From Bacteroidota bacterium (GTDB lineage: Bacteria; Bacteroidota; Ignavibacteria; Kryptoniales; JAKASW01), in NCBI GenBank assembly GCA_021825585.1, contig JAKAGT010000005.1, positions 95,265 to 159,264 of the forward strand: DNA of 64,000 bases, read 5' to 3'. A program made the position numbers and the translations under genes. Of the stretch, positions 28,535 to 38,150 are shown in pieces; position 1 is the first letter of the stretch; each line of letters begins with the position of its first letter. A model generated the notes under the pieces. The model did not search any database. It was given only the letters and a program-made list of their open reading frames with translations, and was not told where the DNA came from.

Positions 28535-29590
28535 ATGCCCTACTCAGGAGTAATAAACAAATATCTCGAATACCTTCCCTTCAAAGAAGATGTTCAACCC
28601 GTCACTCTTCTCGAAGGGAATACACCGCTCCTCGAAGCCGACAATCTGAGGAAGGAGCTAGATGCTCCCTGCAAGATATTCCTCAAGTTCGAGGGCGCTA
28701 ATCCGACAGGTTCGTTCAAGGACCGCGGCATGACGGTCGCGATTACAGAAGCAGTTCGGAAGAAGGCCGAAGCGGTGATTTGCGCGTCGACGGGAAACAC
28801 TTCTGCATCGGCCGCCGCATACGCGGCAAAGGCCGGCTTACAGGCGTTTGTAATACTGCCGAAGGGAAAAATTGCCATAGGGAAACTGGCACAGGCTCTC
28901 ATATACGGGGCAAAAGTGATCGAGATAGATGGCAACTTCGACGATGCATTGAGAATTGTCCGTGAGATAGGCGATAAAACTAATGTCGAGATCGTAAATT
29001 CGATCAATCCTTTCAGAATCGAAGGTCAGAAGACCGCCTCATTTGAAATAATAGAAACGTTAGGAACATCCCCTACCCATCACTCGCTACCTGTCGGCAA
29101 CGCGGGAAACATAACTGCCTACTGGAAAGGATATAAGGAGTGGGCGTCAAGGAAACACACACCGCTCCCCAAGATGCTCGGTTTTCAGGCAGAGGGTTCG
29201 GCGCCGATTGTTCACGGCAAGATTGTGGAACATCCGGAGACAGTCGCCACTGCTATCCGTATCGGCAACCCGGCAAGTTGGAAACAGGCCGTACAGGCAT
29301 TGGATGAATCGAAGGGACAAATCAGCATCGCTACCGATTCGGAAATACTCGAAGCGCAGCGTTTGATTGCCAGAACCGAAGGTATCTTCTGTGAGCCGGC
29401 ATCGGCTTCGTCTGTTGCCGGCTTGATAAAGCTTATCAGGGAAGGCTATTTCACCGTAAAAGACGTAGTAGTCTGCACGCTGACCGGCAACGGGCTGAAG
29501 GACCCCGATACAGCTTCGCGCGGTATCGCTGCTCCTCTAAGCGCACCGGCTTCCCTGTTGGAAGTGCTTAACTTAATGAATATCAAATAG
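28535..29590 (+). CDS. thrC: Threonine synthase
   Basis: 351 residues, the short class. Converts O-phosphohomoserine to threonine with PLP. The PLP lysine lies in ANPTGSFKDRGM (about residues 56-67), with ASTGNTSASAAAYAAKAGL and the phosphate-binding VGNAGNITAYWKGY. The gene is 17 bases before lysC; thrA (homoserine dehydrogenase) and thrB are not in the window. Confidence 0.96.
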   Translation: MPYSGVINKYLEYLPFKEDVQPVTLLEGNTPLLEADNLRKELDAPCKIFLKFEGANPTGSFKDRGMTVAITEAVRKKAEAVICASTGNTSASAAAYAAKAGLQAFVILPKGKIAIGKLAQALIYGAKVIEIDGNFDDALRIVREIGDKTNVEIVNSINPFRIEGQKTASFEIIETLGTSPTHHSLPVGNAGNITAYWKGYKEWASRKHTPLPKMLGFQAEGSAPIVHGKIVEHPETVATAIRIGNPASWKQAVQALDESKGQISIATDSEILEAQRLIARTEGIFCEPASASSVAGLIKLIREGYFTVKDVVVCTLTGNGLKDPDTASRGIAAPLSAPASLLEVLNLMNIK

Positions 29591-29607
29591 CTTTTTAGAA
29601 GGAACCG

Positions 29608-30840
29608 ATGTTACTCGTACAGAAATTCGGCGGAACCTCAGTTGGAACAATTGAAAGGATAAGCAACGTTGCGAGACGTGTCGCCGAAGCAAAGTCCAAA
29701 GGAAACGATGTTGTGGTGGTGGCGAGCGCGATGGCCGGAGAAACAAACCGGCTCATCGATCTTGCAAAATCATGTGTAACTGAACCCGACCCGAGAGAGC
29801 TTGACGTGCTGATATCAACCGGAGAACAAGTTTCCACCGCCCTGCTTGCCATGAAGCTGACCTCAATGGGATACAAGGCCCGCTCCCTGCAGAATCACCA
29901 GGTGAGGCTCGTCACTGATTCCACTTTTACGAAAGCGCACATCAAGAGAATAGATGCCCAGAAGCTGAGAAATGTACTGAAAGACGGATCGATTGCCATC
30001 GTGGCGGGTTTTCAAGGAATCGATGAGCAGGGAGATATAACGACTCTCGGACGCGGCGGGTCCGACACTACGGCGGTTGCAATCGCGGCAGCGTTGAAAC
30101 CGTACGTCAAATCCGGCCTCGTCTGCGAAATTTACACCGACGTTGACGGCGTCTATACGGCGGACCCGAACATTGTCCCGCAGGCTAAAAAACTGAAACG
30201 CATCACCTTCGAGGAAATGTTTGAGCTGGCGAGCTCGGGAGCAAAGGTCCTTCAAACCAGGTCTGTATTGTTCGGGATGAAATTCGATATCCCGATTCAC
30301 GTAAGAAGCAGTTTTAACGACAGCGAGGGAACAATGGTGGTTAGTGAGACTAACGACATGGAGAGTGTGGTCGTAACCGGAATTTCGCAGGACAAGAACG
30401 AGGCTAAGATCACCGTCCTGCATGTGTCCGACAGGCCGGGAATTGCACACAGCATTTTTGCACCGTTGGCGGAGGCCGAAATCATAGTCGACATGATAAT
30501 TCAGAGTGCGAGCTCGCAGGGTTTCACCGACATGAGCTTCACCGTTCCCCGCGGTGACTATAAACGAGCGATGCAGATTCTTCAGGAACTGGTCAACCAG
30601 AAGAAGGCTACCTATGTCACAGGCGATGAGAAGATTGCGAAGGTTTCGGTGGTGGGAGTCGGTATGAGGACTCATTCCGGAGTAGCCGCAAAGATGTTCA
30701 AGGCGCTGGCGGATGCAAAGATAAACATTCAGATGATATCCACGAGCGAGATAAAAGTATCGGTAGTAGTGAACGAAAGTGATATGAAGAAGGCCGTAGA
30801 GGTGCTTCACAAGGAGTTTGAACTTGGAATCGAAAGATAA
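29608..30840 (+). CDS. lysC: Aspartate kinase
   Basis: 410 residues, monofunctional. Phosphorylates aspartate at the head of the Lys/Thr/Met pathway. KFGGTSVG at the N-terminus, [16 protein letters not shown], and [18 protein letters not shown] in the kinase domain; two C-terminal ACT domains (from about residue 265) indicate feedback by an amino acid. Its 3' end overlaps the argC start, linking aspartate-family and arginine genes. Confidence 0.97.
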   Translation: MLLVQKFGGTSVGTIERISNVARRVAEAKSKGNDVVVVASAMAGETNRLIDLAKSCVTEPDPRELDVLISTGEQVSTALLAMKLTSMGYKARSLQNHQVRLVTDSTFTKAHIKRIDAQKLRNVLKDGSIAIVAGFQGIDEQGDITTLGRGGSDTTAVAIAAALKPYVKSGLVCEIYTDVDGVYTADPNIVPQAKKLKRITFEEMFELASSGAKVLQTRSVLFGMKFDIPIHVRSSFNDSEGTMVVSETNDMESVVVTGISQDKNEAKITVLHVSDRPGIAHSIFAPLAEAEIIVDMIIQSASSQGFTDMSFTVPRGDYKRAMQILQELVNQKKATYVTGDEKIAKVSVVGVGMRTHSGVAAKMFKALADAKINIQMISTSEIKVSVVVNESDMKKAVEVLHKEFELGIER

Positions 30841-31861
30841 AATCAGGGTCGCAATATACGGGGCCTCCGGTTATGCCGGCTACGAGCTTTACAGGATTCT
30901 CAAAAGGCATGGCGGTGTCGAAATCAAGTACATAACCGCTGAATCTGCGGCGGGAAAAATAATGAGCGATATTTATCCGACCACGGACGATTTCCGGATT
31001 GTAAAGAACACCGACGTCAATATCGATAACGTCGATGCGGTTTTTCTTTCCCTTCCCCACGGCGCGGCGAAGAACGTGGTCGAGCAAATCGGACAGACTT
31101 CGGGGCGCGTCAAGATCATCGACCTTAGTGCGGATTATCGGTTCGATGACGCGGATGAGTACGAAAGATGGTATGGCACAAAACACACGAGCCCGGATTT
31201 CTTGGACGACTTTGTGTATGGCTTGACCGAGATCAATCGCAGCGCGGTTCGAAAGGCGCAGTTCGTGGCAAATCCCGGGTGTTACCCTACGGCCACGATT
31301 CTCGGAGTCTACCCGCTCCTCAAGAATAAGGTCGCCGATTTGACGGAGCCTTTGATTATCGACGCGAAGTCGGGGGTCACGGGTGCCGGCAGAAAAGCCG
31401 AAGTAAGACTTCTCTTTGCAGAATTAAACGAGAACCTGTATCCGTATAACATCGGTTACGTACATCGACATACCGGGGAAATCGAACAAGAACTCAAGAA
31501 GGTTTCCGATGCGGATCTGAAGATAATCTTCTCTCCCCATCTTGTCCCGATCACGCGGGGGATGTTGAATACGATCTACGTCAAGCTCAACCGCCCGGAA
31601 TCAACCGAAGAACTTGCCGGTATGTTCAATGAGACGTACAGGAACGAGACCTTCGTGAAAGTCCTGCCTTCCAATCAAATCGCGTCATTTCAGCATACCG
31701 TTAACACCAACTTGTGTGTCATGTCGGTGAAGAAAGTCGAGAATTCACCGTACGCTATCGTGGTTTCTTCGATCGACAACCTTGGCAAGGGGGCAGCCGG
31801 CCAGGCTGTGCAGAACTTCAACGTTATGTCCGGCATCCCGGAATCGGAGGGACTCATTTGA
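30824..31861 (+). CDS. argC: N-acetyl-gamma-glutamyl-phosphate reductase
   Basis: About 345 residues. NADPH-dependent third step of arginine synthesis. [16 protein letters not shown] binds the cofactor; the active Cys is in [25 protein letters not shown] and [11 protein letters not shown] are family motifs. The TTG at 30824 is preceded by AAGGAG seven bases upstream, inside the lysC 3' end; a TTG at 30818 is less well placed. A LysY-type homologue in a LysW pathway is a possible alternative but the motifs fit ArgC. Confidence 0.93.
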   Translation: MESKDKIRVAIYGASGYAGYELYRILKRHGGVEIKYITAESAAGKIMSDIYPTTDDFRIVKNTDVNIDNVDAVFLSLPHGAAKNVVEQIGQTSGRVKIIDLSADYRFDDADEYERWYGTKHTSPDFLDDFVYGLTEINRSAVRKAQFVANPGCYPTATILGVYPLLKNKVADLTEPLIIDAKSGVTGAGRKAEVRLLFAELNENLYPYNIGYVHRHTGEIEQELKKVSDADLKIIFSPHLVPITRGMLNTIYVKLNRPESTEELAGMFNETYRNETFVKVLPSNQIASFQHTVNTNLCVMSVKKVENSPYAIVVSSIDNLGKGAAGQAVQNFNVMSGIPESEGLI

Positions 31862-32625
31862 GAATTGTGCTGAAGATAGGCGGCAACGAAATAGATGACC
31901 TGGAATTTTTGGAAAAGGTCTCCTCCATCGTCGCAAAGCTTCGCTTGGAGAATCACGGCGTTGTGCTTGTGCACGGAGGCGGAAAGGAAATTACACGGTT
32001 TCTGGCCGCTCTCGGCGTCGAGACCAACTTTGTAAAAGGCATGCGTTATACCGACGCTGCTACCCTCGATGTCGTCGAGATGAGTTTGTCCGGACTGATA
32101 AACAAGCGCCTTGTGCGGTCGCTTCAGCGGAAAAATGTGGAGACAATTGGTCTGAGCGGCGTGGACGGGACGATGCTGGTGGCCGAGAAGATGCTTAGAG
32201 AAGGAGAGGATGTCGGGCTCGTAGGCGAGGTTATGAGCGTGAATGTCGACATGCTTGAGGAGTTAATGAAACGGTTTGCCGTGGTATTGTCGCCGATAAG
32301 CACAAACGCGGATTCCACTTCATCCCTGAATGTGAATGCTGATTTTGCGGCGGCAGCCGTCGCTTCGTCTCTTAAGTCTGAATTGACTATATTTCTATCG
32401 AATGTTTCCGGTGTCATAGAAAATGGCGCAGTACTGGCCAGGTTGAACGAAAAGGATTTCATGGAACTGAAGCACAACGGAGTTGTGACGGGCGGGATGG
32501 TGCCCAAGATCGAAGCGGCAATCCGTGCCATCAGAACCGGAGTGAGGATGGCTTTTGTGACCGATGCCGATGGCGCAATGAAATTAATATCCGGAGAAAA
32601 CGCCGGAACACAGGTGACCGTTTGA
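31858..32625 (+). CDS. argB: Acetylglutamate kinase
   Basis: 255 residues from a TTG whose bases overlap the argC stop (TTGA), with GGAGG eight bases upstream. Amino acid kinase fold with VLKIGGNEI, VLVHGGGKEITRF, TDAATLDVVEMSLSG and the C-terminal GGMVPKIEAAIRAIRTG. The second step of arginine synthesis; order argC-argB is common. Other arg genes (argJ, argD, argF) are not in the window. The stop overlaps the following TTG start. Confidence 0.94.
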   Translation: MRIVLKIGGNEIDDLEFLEKVSSIVAKLRLENHGVVLVHGGGKEITRFLAALGVETNFVKGMRYTDAATLDVVEMSLSGLINKRLVRSLQRKNVETIGLSGVDGTMLVAEKMLREGEDVGLVGEVMSVNVDMLEELMKRFAVVLSPISTNADSTSSLNVNADFAAAAVASSLKSELTIFLSNVSGVIENGAVLARLNEKDFMELKHNGVVTGGMVPKIEAAIRAIRTGVRMAFVTDADGAMKLISGENAGTQVTV

Positions 32626-33101
32626 GAATCGAAACCAAGAGTTACCTGCTGCTTCTCGTGCTGGCCTTAGTTTACGACGCTATGTTCACTTTTCCGCCCG
32701 TGCTTCTCCATTTCGGGATCAATGCCGATTTGCTTTACAGGTTCTTTCGTCCGGTTTGCGATCAGATGGATTCCAGAAGCTTCCACATTTTCGGCTACAA
32801 ACTTGCGGTTTGCTCAAGATGTGCGTCGATTTACTATGGCGCTACGCTTGGAATACTTCTTTACCCTGTCTTCAAGTCGTTGAGGGATGCCGAAATACCG
32901 AACCTCCTATTCCTGGCCGTACCGCTTGCGGCGCTCGTAGCAGATTTTAGCCTTGATTACACTGACTTTGGGCGTAACACTTTTCTCTCCCGCTCGATAA
33001 CAGGCGGAGTCTTCGGCCTCTCATTGGCTTTATTCGTGGTTCCGGTTTGGGTTTCACTTTTCAGAGAATTTAAAACAAAGAGGCTTGTCCAAAATGAATA
33101 G
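32622..33101 (+). CDS. DUF2085 membrane protein
   Basis: 159 residues with about four hydrophobic segments. The DUF2085 signature is clear: PVCDQMDSRSFHIFGYKLAV, CSRCASIYYGATLGILLYP, two cysteine knuckles between helices. Function unknown. Starts with TTG overlapping the argB stop (TTGA), so it is tightly coupled to arginine genes although no link is known. The next membrane protein gene overlaps its end. Confidence 0.85.
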   Translation: MRIETKSYLLLLVLALVYDAMFTFPPVLLHFGINADLLYRFFRPVCDQMDSRSFHIFGYKLAVCSRCASIYYGATLGILLYPVFKSLRDAEIPNLLFLAVPLAALVADFSLDYTDFGRNTFLSRSITGGVFGLSLALFVVPVWVSLFREFKTKRLVQNE

Positions 33102-33597
33102 TTCGGCTTATTTCCGACCTGCAATGTTCGCTGGACTTATACTGGCGGTAATAAATTTCTCACCCGGGCTGGATCTTCTGAATTGTTTCTGCTGTGCCGG
33201 ACTTCTGCTCGGCGGCGTTCTGGCGGTTCTTTTCTATAAGATGGATCTCCAGGAAGGTCAGACAATATTGAATATAGACGGCTTCTACCTCGGCCTATGG
33301 ACAGGGATTTTTGCTGCGGGCTTCGAGACCGTTCTCAATATCACAATCGGCCCTTTCATTGCTGACATAAAATTCAACATGATAAAGGGGCTGATTCATA
33401 ATATCTTCAGCGGAATGTCCATCCCTCCCGATCTCATGAACCAACTCGGTCAGGCAATCGATGCCGCCAAGCGGCCCGCGTTGATTGACTCGCTTCTGAG
33501 CTTTTTCCTGCTCGTGGTCGTATACGCAATTTTTACGATCTTCGGCGCCCTACTGACAACCGCCTTCATTCAGAAACGAAAGGCGAAGCCTGTCTGA
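33094..33597 (+). CDS. Small integral membrane protein, unknown function
   Basis: 167 residues from the ATG at 33094 (a TTG at 33085 is in frame). About four hydrophobic segments, near 8-28, 33-50, 65-90 and 140-162, with a paired CFCC in the second (LLNCFCCAGLLLGG). I do not recognise the family; DUF4199-like proteins have a similar outline. It overlaps the DUF2085 gene by 8 bases and ends the argCB run. Confidence 0.7.
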   Translation: MNSSAYFRPAMFAGLILAVINFSPGLDLLNCFCCAGLLLGGVLAVLFYKMDLQEGQTILNIDGFYLGLWTGIFAAGFETVLNITIGPFIADIKFNMIKGLIHNIFSGMSIPPDLMNQLGQAIDAAKRPALIDSLLSFFLLVVVYAIFTIFGALLTTAFIQKRKAKPV

Positions 33598-33685
33598 TCT
33601 TCCGAACGTCGTCTGACTCAATCCGGATATTCGATGCGAGGGACAACGGTTGTTGATCCTTGCCCGGGACTGTAAGCGTGTGGGG

Positions 33686-34021
33686 TTACTCTATTGCAGT
33701 ATCGTCAGGAACTTCAATTACCATTCGGAGTAGTGCCGTGCTCATGGTTTTCCCCTGTGCGTCGTTTCTCAACGATACAGTTCCTCCGCCGGCAAGCGCT
33801 TCGTGCAGTAGGAAGTTCAGGGCATAGAGATTTGGAAGCTCGAATCGCTGAACCTCTCCCGCACAAATTCCGGCGAAATGTGCCTTCACTGCAGTGGTTG
33901 TGACTTTCTCCTTGAGAATCGGGTAATACTCGGGTTTTCGTGATATCAATCCTACATTCGAAGCGTCTCCCTTGTCGCCGCTTCGTGCGTGAGCCAGCTT
34001 GAGCAGTTGCACTTTCTTCAT
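33686..34021 (-). CDS. AtuA C-terminal-type (ferredoxin-fold) partner protein
   Basis: 111 residues from the ATG at 34021; the frame is open to 34096 but the family starts at MKKVQLLKLAHARSGDKGD. The motif HARSGDKGDASNVGLISR matches the small domain that is fused to or encoded after DUF1446 proteins. Forty bases downstream of the DUF1446 gene, same strand. Likely works in the same complex; activity unknown. Confidence 0.85.
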   Translation of the reverse strand: MKKVQLLKLAHARSGDKGDASNVGLISRKPEYYPILKEKVTTTAVKAHFAGICAGEVQRFELPNLYALNFLLHEALAGGGTVSLRNDAQGKTMSTALLRMVIEVPDDTAIE

Positions 34022-34061
34022 TTTGACTCCAATCCTTTTGACCGGGAATCGGTTTGAAGCA

Positions 34062-35456
34062 TCATATCTCCGAAACTTCAACTGTCGGACGCACAAGGGA
34101 TTTGGGGATCAACGACGGCCAGTATGCAACTACATCCTGGGGCTTAGGGCGTCCCCCTCCAAATCCCGTGACGGTGGGCGGTCCAGTCAGAACTAAAGGG
34201 ACAAGCTGTCGTCCGAACGCGTCGATGGCTTCCCTATCCTTACCTCTCACGGCCACGCGGAGAACAACTTCGTTCAGCTCAGATGGTTTCGGACTTAGCG
34301 GGCCATGACAGGAGTTATACCCGAGAAATTCCGTGTGAAATTCATCGTAATGGTATCCAAGATCTTCCAGGCGCTGGCGCATGATCCTGTCTGCCACCTG
34401 CGCCTTCTCCAGGGCATCCGGCCAGCCGTATGTGAGCGTACCGATGGCATAATAGCCGTCCGAGTACGCCATTGAGACTTTGAAAGACTCCGTCGGAGGT
34501 TTCCCCTTGATATCGTATACTTTTACTCTGTCGGTCCCATCCTGATCGAGACGTATGCTAGTAAAATCTGCAATCACTTCGGGAGTAATGTATTCCGTCG
34601 GGTCTCCGATCTCGTAGAGTAATTGCTCCTTTATCGTGTCAACCGAGACCAGTCCTCCGGTGCCATCGTGCTTTGTAATAAACACCGTCCCGTCGGGATG
34701 TGCTTCTGCGATAGGGAATCCGATGTTCGCAAGATCGGGTACATTCTTCCAATCCTTCAGGAAATTACCACCCGACGATTGCCCTCCGCACTCCAGTATA
34801 TGCCCTGCCACTATGCCTGCAGCCAGCTTATCATAATCATTTTCTCCCCAACCAAACTCGTATATCATCGGGGCCAGTGTCAGCCCTGTATCTGTTGCTC
34901 TGCCGGTAAGGACAATTTGCGCCCCATCATTCAATGCCTCTGCAATAGGAAAAGCCCCGAAGTATACATTGGCGCTCTGAAGGCGATCCCTGATCTTTGT
35001 TAGCTCTTCCCCGCTGTCCATGTTCTTCAGTGTGGCCCCTTTGTTCAGCAGTTCATCAACCCGACCGAATATGTCGTCTCCGAAGACCACCCCTATCTTT
35101 AAACGGCTCAGTCCGGCTTTTCTCGCAATATCAAAGATTGCATCGCGGCATGCCTGCGGATTAACTCCTCCGCCATTTGTTACGACCTTTATGTCTCGGT
35201 CGATAACAAATGGAAGTATCTGTTCCATTACAGGGAGCAGATCTTTTGCATACCCAAGTTTTGGGTCCCGCGATTTTTGTTTCTGCAGGATCGACATGGT
35301 TACCTCGGCCAGGTAGTCCATAACAAGGTAGTCGATGGGCCCCTTGCTAACCTGCCAGTATGGCGCTTGAGGAAGGTCTCCCCAGTAACCCTGTCCTGAC
35401 GCTATGCGAATTGATTCCTTTTCCGACCGTGATCTGCTTGCTATTGCTGTCTTCAC
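34062..35456 (-). CDS. DUF1446/AtuA family protein (acyclic terpene utilisation-like)
   Basis: 464 residues. IRIASGQGYWGDLPQAPYW and LVMDYLAEVTMSILQKQ are the DUF1446 N-terminal signature, followed by VTNGGGVNPQACRDAI, VLTGRATDTGLTLAPMIYEFGW and CGGQSSGGNF. AtuA belongs to the citronellol/geranyl-CoA cluster in Pseudomonas, but the family is much wider and its reaction is unproved. Here it is accompanied only by its small partner, with no carboxylase or acyl-CoA dehydrogenase genes, so the terpene role should not be assumed. Confidence 0.9.
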   Translation of the reverse strand: MKTAIASRSRSEKESIRIASGQGYWGDLPQAPYWQVSKGPIDYLVMDYLAEVTMSILQKQKSRDPKLGYAKDLLPVMEQILPFVIDRDIKVVTNGGGVNPQACRDAIFDIARKAGLSRLKIGVVFGDDIFGRVDELLNKGATLKNMDSGEELTKIRDRLQSANVYFGAFPIAEALNDGAQIVLTGRATDTGLTLAPMIYEFGWGENDYDKLAAGIVAGHILECGGQSSGGNFLKDWKNVPDLANIGFPIAEAHPDGTVFITKHDGTGGLVSVDTIKEQLLYEIGDPTEYITPEVIADFTSIRLDQDGTDRVKVYDIKGKPPTESFKVSMAYSDGYYAIGTLTYGWPDALEKAQVADRIMRQRLEDLGYHYDEFHTEFLGYNSCHGPLSPKPSELNEVVLRVAVRGKDREAIDAFGRQLVPLVLTGPPTVTGFGGGRPKPQDVVAYWPSLIPKSLVRPTVEVSEI

Positions 35457-35593
35457 GTGTTCCCTCGGTTTTTGTCAGGAATGGCGAATTCTCGCACAAA
35501 ATTTAACAGAATGGACTCCCAAATCCTACAGAATCGATGATGCCAGTGCAGGGCAATATGGTCACAGGTGAGAATCAGGCGGATGAAAGCTTC

Positions 35594-35630
35594 GGAAAAA
35601 CCACAGGCCCGCAATGAGATTACGGGCCTG
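35594..35630 (-). terminator. Intrinsic terminator after the GlmU-like gene
   Basis: 8-bp stem CAGGCCCG (35604-35611)/CGGGCCTG (35623-35630), 11-base loop, then GTGGTTTTTCC on the minus strand. It lies about 95 bases downstream of the stop at 35725, before the DUF1446 gene begins. The rest of the 268-base gap 35457-35724 shows nothing I recognise. Confidence 0.65.
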
Positions 35631-35724
35631 ATGGAGTTAAATCTACGACGATCTTCGGAAGGTCCATGAACGAAGCGACATTTCTCAGCGCATGAACCTC
35701 GCTGCGTGGTCAGAGCGGGTTGTG

Positions 35725-36999
35725 TTAAGCTTCCGCTTTGATACCCGCTGCAGTTCTCTCTTCCTTGGTCATCTCGAAGACCCTTTTGAAAAGACGCTCG
35801 GAAGCCTCGCTGAGTGTGGTCTTGCGGCGTGCCATCACCCGGCGGGCAACCTCCAAGGCCTTGTCGATTCTGTACGTGGTGAGTCCGTCAAGACCGCCGC
35901 CCCAGGCAAAAGCGGGTACATACTTCGGCGGCAATCCGGCACCGTATACATTACAGCACACGCTGACTACGGTGCCTGTATTGAACATCGAGTTGATTCC
36001 GCATTTTGAATGGTCGCCCATCGTCAGTCCGACGAACTGTGACCCGGTGTCTACAAGCTTCCCGTCGTTGTAAACTTTGACGTTGCCGTAGTCATTCTTC
36101 AGATCACTGTTGTTCGAATCTGCGCCGATGTTTACCCATTCTCCCAAATAAGCGTGGCCGATGAACCCTTCATGCTGCTTGTTGGAGAAAGCATGGATGA
36201 TCGACTCTTCAACCTCGCCACCGACCTTGCATGTCTCGCCGATAGTTGTGTTCTCGTAAATCTTAGCGGCGACTTTGATGACGCTGTTCTCGCCGACAAA
36301 TGCGGGACCTTCTATCACTGCGTTCGGCATCACCTTGGCCTTAGTTGAAATGTATATGGGGCCCCCTTCCGCATCGAGAACTACTCCGGGCATTACCTTT
36401 GCGCCCTCCGCTATGTGAATCTGGGAAGGGTTCATGAGGTGGACGCCCTCGTAAACCTTGCCGAGGATCTGAGGCCGGCCGTTTGTCAAGATCGCAAAAT
36501 CTGACGTCAGTTGAGAACCATTGTGATGGATTAGCTCCCATGGATACTTGATCATTTTAACGTCGGAGACTTCTTCCCGTTTCACGCCCGGGAAGTCCTC
36601 GGATGTGATGAGTTTACTACCAAGAGATTTCTTTATCGCATCGAGGTTCTTCCCCGACACCCACGCGGCGACTAATGAATCGCCGCTAACGTAAAGGACG
36701 TCGGCTCCTTTCTGATCGAGCTTCCTGGCAAGCGCGTCATCAAAAAGAAGTCTGCCGTTGATAAACAACATTCGTTGAGCTTCGTTCGGAATTTCGTTCA
36801 CCGGAGACAGTGGATATTTCTCCTTAACGACATCTCTTAGATGCTCGCGGGAATGTAAGACAACGACATCACCCGAATAGGAGCGGGTAATCTTATCTTT
36901 CAATGAAGTAATACCGCACTTCAAATCATACACCGGACGGAAATGAACCAGAGGCATCAATTTCTTGTAGAACTCATCCTCAAATATGCAGATATGCAT
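35725..36999 (-). CDS. GlmU-like sugar nucleotidyltransferase (Bacteroidota type)
   Basis: 424 residues. An N-terminal nucleotidyltransferase-like domain (MHICIFEDEFYKKLMPLVHF, RPVYDLKCG) precedes hexapeptide beta-helix repeats with GPAFVGENSVIKVAAKIYEN and GAYLGEW-like turns. This matches the alternative Bacteroidota GlmU family (TIGR03991 as I recall), proposed to make UDP-GlcNAc from glucosamine-1-phosphate. The standard GGxGTRM pyrophosphorylase loop is not evident at the N-terminus. Located beside nagB, fitting amino-sugar metabolism. Confidence 0.85.
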   Translation of the reverse strand: MHICIFEDEFYKKLMPLVHFRPVYDLKCGITSLKDKITRSYSGDVVVLHSREHLRDVVKEKYPLSPVNEIPNEAQRMLFINGRLLFDDALARKLDQKGADVLYVSGDSLVAAWVSGKNLDAIKKSLGSKLITSEDFPGVKREEVSDVKMIKYPWELIHHNGSQLTSDFAILTNGRPQILGKVYEGVHLMNPSQIHIAEGAKVMPGVVLDAEGGPIYISTKAKVMPNAVIEGPAFVGENSVIKVAAKIYENTTIGETCKVGGEVEESIIHAFSNKQHEGFIGHAYLGEWVNIGADSNNSDLKNDYGNVKVYNDGKLVDTGSQFVGLTMGDHSKCGINSMFNTGTVVSVCCNVYGAGLPPKYVPAFAWGGGLDGLTTYRIDKALEVARRVMARRKTTLSEASERLFKRVFEMTKEERTAAGIKAEA

Positions 37000-37066
37000 A
37001 ATATTCCTTTGTCCTATAGTTTTAAGGTTATGGACTATTATTGCTTCGTTTCGCCCAGTCGGCCGT

Positions 37067-37849
37067 TCAACCGTAAGTAACGAATTCCGCGGACAACTTG
37101 CCAGCCGCCTTCTTGTCCGTCAGGATGATCGCTTTCCTGTGAAGCTGCAGAGCAGAAGCGGGACACATTGCCGTAATTGGTCCCTCGACCGCGGCTTTTA
37201 CCGCGTCGGCTTTCCCGTCGCCGTTCGCAAGGAGAAGAAGTTCCTTCGCTTCCATTATCGTTCCGATACCCATTGTGATCGCGTACCGAGGAACATCATT
37301 CACAGTCTTGAAGAACCTTGCGTTGTCCTTTACGGTCTTTTCGGTCAAGGTCTTTATTCTGGTCCGGGAACCAAGAGAGGATCCCGGCTCGTTGAAAGCG
37401 ATGTGACCGTTCCCGCCAATGCCTAACACCTGAATGTCAAGTCCGCCATAACGCAGCATTTCATCCTCGTACCAGCTGCAGAATTGCTGAATCTTGGGGT
37501 CGGTCTCGAATGAAGATATTTTCAAGTCACCATACATTCCCTGTGGAACATGGACGTGGGATCTTTCAATGTTGATATGCTTGAAGAGGTTCTCCCACAT
37601 GAAAAAGTGATAACTCTGATCGTGTTCTGGAGGAAGCCCGACATATTCATCCAGATTGAAGGTAGTGACCTTTGAAAAATCGAGTCCTTCATTCTTATGC
37701 AGCTTTATCAATTCCTTGTACAACCCGAGGGGGGTGCTTCCAGTTGCCAGGCCCAGGACGAGGTTAGGTTTTCGTCTGATTCTGGAGGCAATAATCTCTG
37801 CTCCCTTCTTACTCATCGCGTCATAGTCTTCATGTACAACGACTAGCAT
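37067..37849 (-). CDS. nagB: Glucosamine-6-phosphate deaminase
   Basis: Converts GlcN-6-P to fructose-6-P and ammonia. 260 residues, standard. LGLATGSTPLGLYKEL (phosphate site), TTFNLDEYVGL with the catalytic Asp67, and GIGGNGHIAFNEPGSSL with His149 and Glu154. AAAGGAG precedes the ATG. A strong promoter and palindromic operator lie about 110-165 bases upstream. Sixty-seven bases separate it from the GlmU-like gene, so the two may be one transcript. Confidence 0.96.
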   Translation of the reverse strand: MLVVVHEDYDAMSKKGAEIIASRIRRKPNLVLGLATGSTPLGLYKELIKLHKNEGLDFSKVTTFNLDEYVGLPPEHDQSYHFFMWENLFKHINIERSHVHVPQGMYGDLKISSFETDPKIQQFCSWYEDEMLRYGGLDIQVLGIGGNGHIAFNEPGSSLGSRTRIKTLTEKTVKDNARFFKTVNDVPRYAITMGIGTIMEAKELLLLANGDGKADAVKAAVEGPITAMCPASALQLHRKAIILTDKKAAGKLSAEFVTYG

Positions 37850-37957
37850 GTTCTTAATCTCCTTTGGTTTTTGTTATTTATTGCAGCTTGATTTGTGGTG
37901 AATAATCTATTCACAAAGCGACAAAGCAACTTCGGAACCAATTTCAAGAACCGCGAA

Positions 37958-37986
37958 TATTAGTTGGTTGCTTAAACCAACTAATA
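37958..37986. promoter_or_regulatory. 12-bp perfect palindrome, likely repressor operator
   Basis: TATTAGTTGGTT (37958-37969) and its exact complement AACCAACTAATA (37975-37986) around GCTTA. It begins right after the -10 box of the nagB promoter and covers the expected transcription start, the classic place for a repressor. The binding protein is unknown; no regulator gene is adjacent, so a GntR-, LacI- or ROK-type amino-sugar regulator elsewhere is inferred. A hairpin role in the mRNA is a weaker alternative, as no T-run follows. Confidence 0.75.
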
Positions 37987-37987
37987 T

Positions 37988-38016
37988 ATATTATCAAAGT
38001 AATTGCTCGTTGTCAA
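37988..38016 (-). promoter_or_regulatory. Sigma70 consensus promoter for nagB
   Basis: On the minus strand TTGACA (38016-38011), 17-bp spacer, TAATAT (37993-37988). The -35 matches perfectly and the -10 at four of six positions including the key A2 and T6. It directs transcription toward nagB with a 5' untranslated region of about 130 bases. Confidence 0.75.
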
Positions 38017-38122
38017 GGCTATTCTTACCTAGGTCCCTTCTGGTCGGTCCTTCCTGCCTCCGGGTTCTCCTCCCGAGTTACCCCAAAAAGGGTTCCATAA
38101 GTCACCTTGAACGCAAACAAAC

Positions 38123-38150
38123 TTGAATCATAGCACCCCGGCGATTTAAT
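38123..38150 (+). promoter_or_regulatory. Possible promoter for the NagB-PIG-L fusion gene
   Basis: TTGAAT (38123-38128), 16-bp spacer, TTTAAT (38145-38150), about 58 bases upstream of the ATG at 38208. Moderate matches only. It lies roughly 140 bases from the nagB promoter and operator, so shared control is possible but not shown. Confidence 0.35.

Noticed and set aside
29863-30810. 315-codon frame antisense to lysC
   Set aside because: Shadow of a well-conserved lysC with intact motifs.
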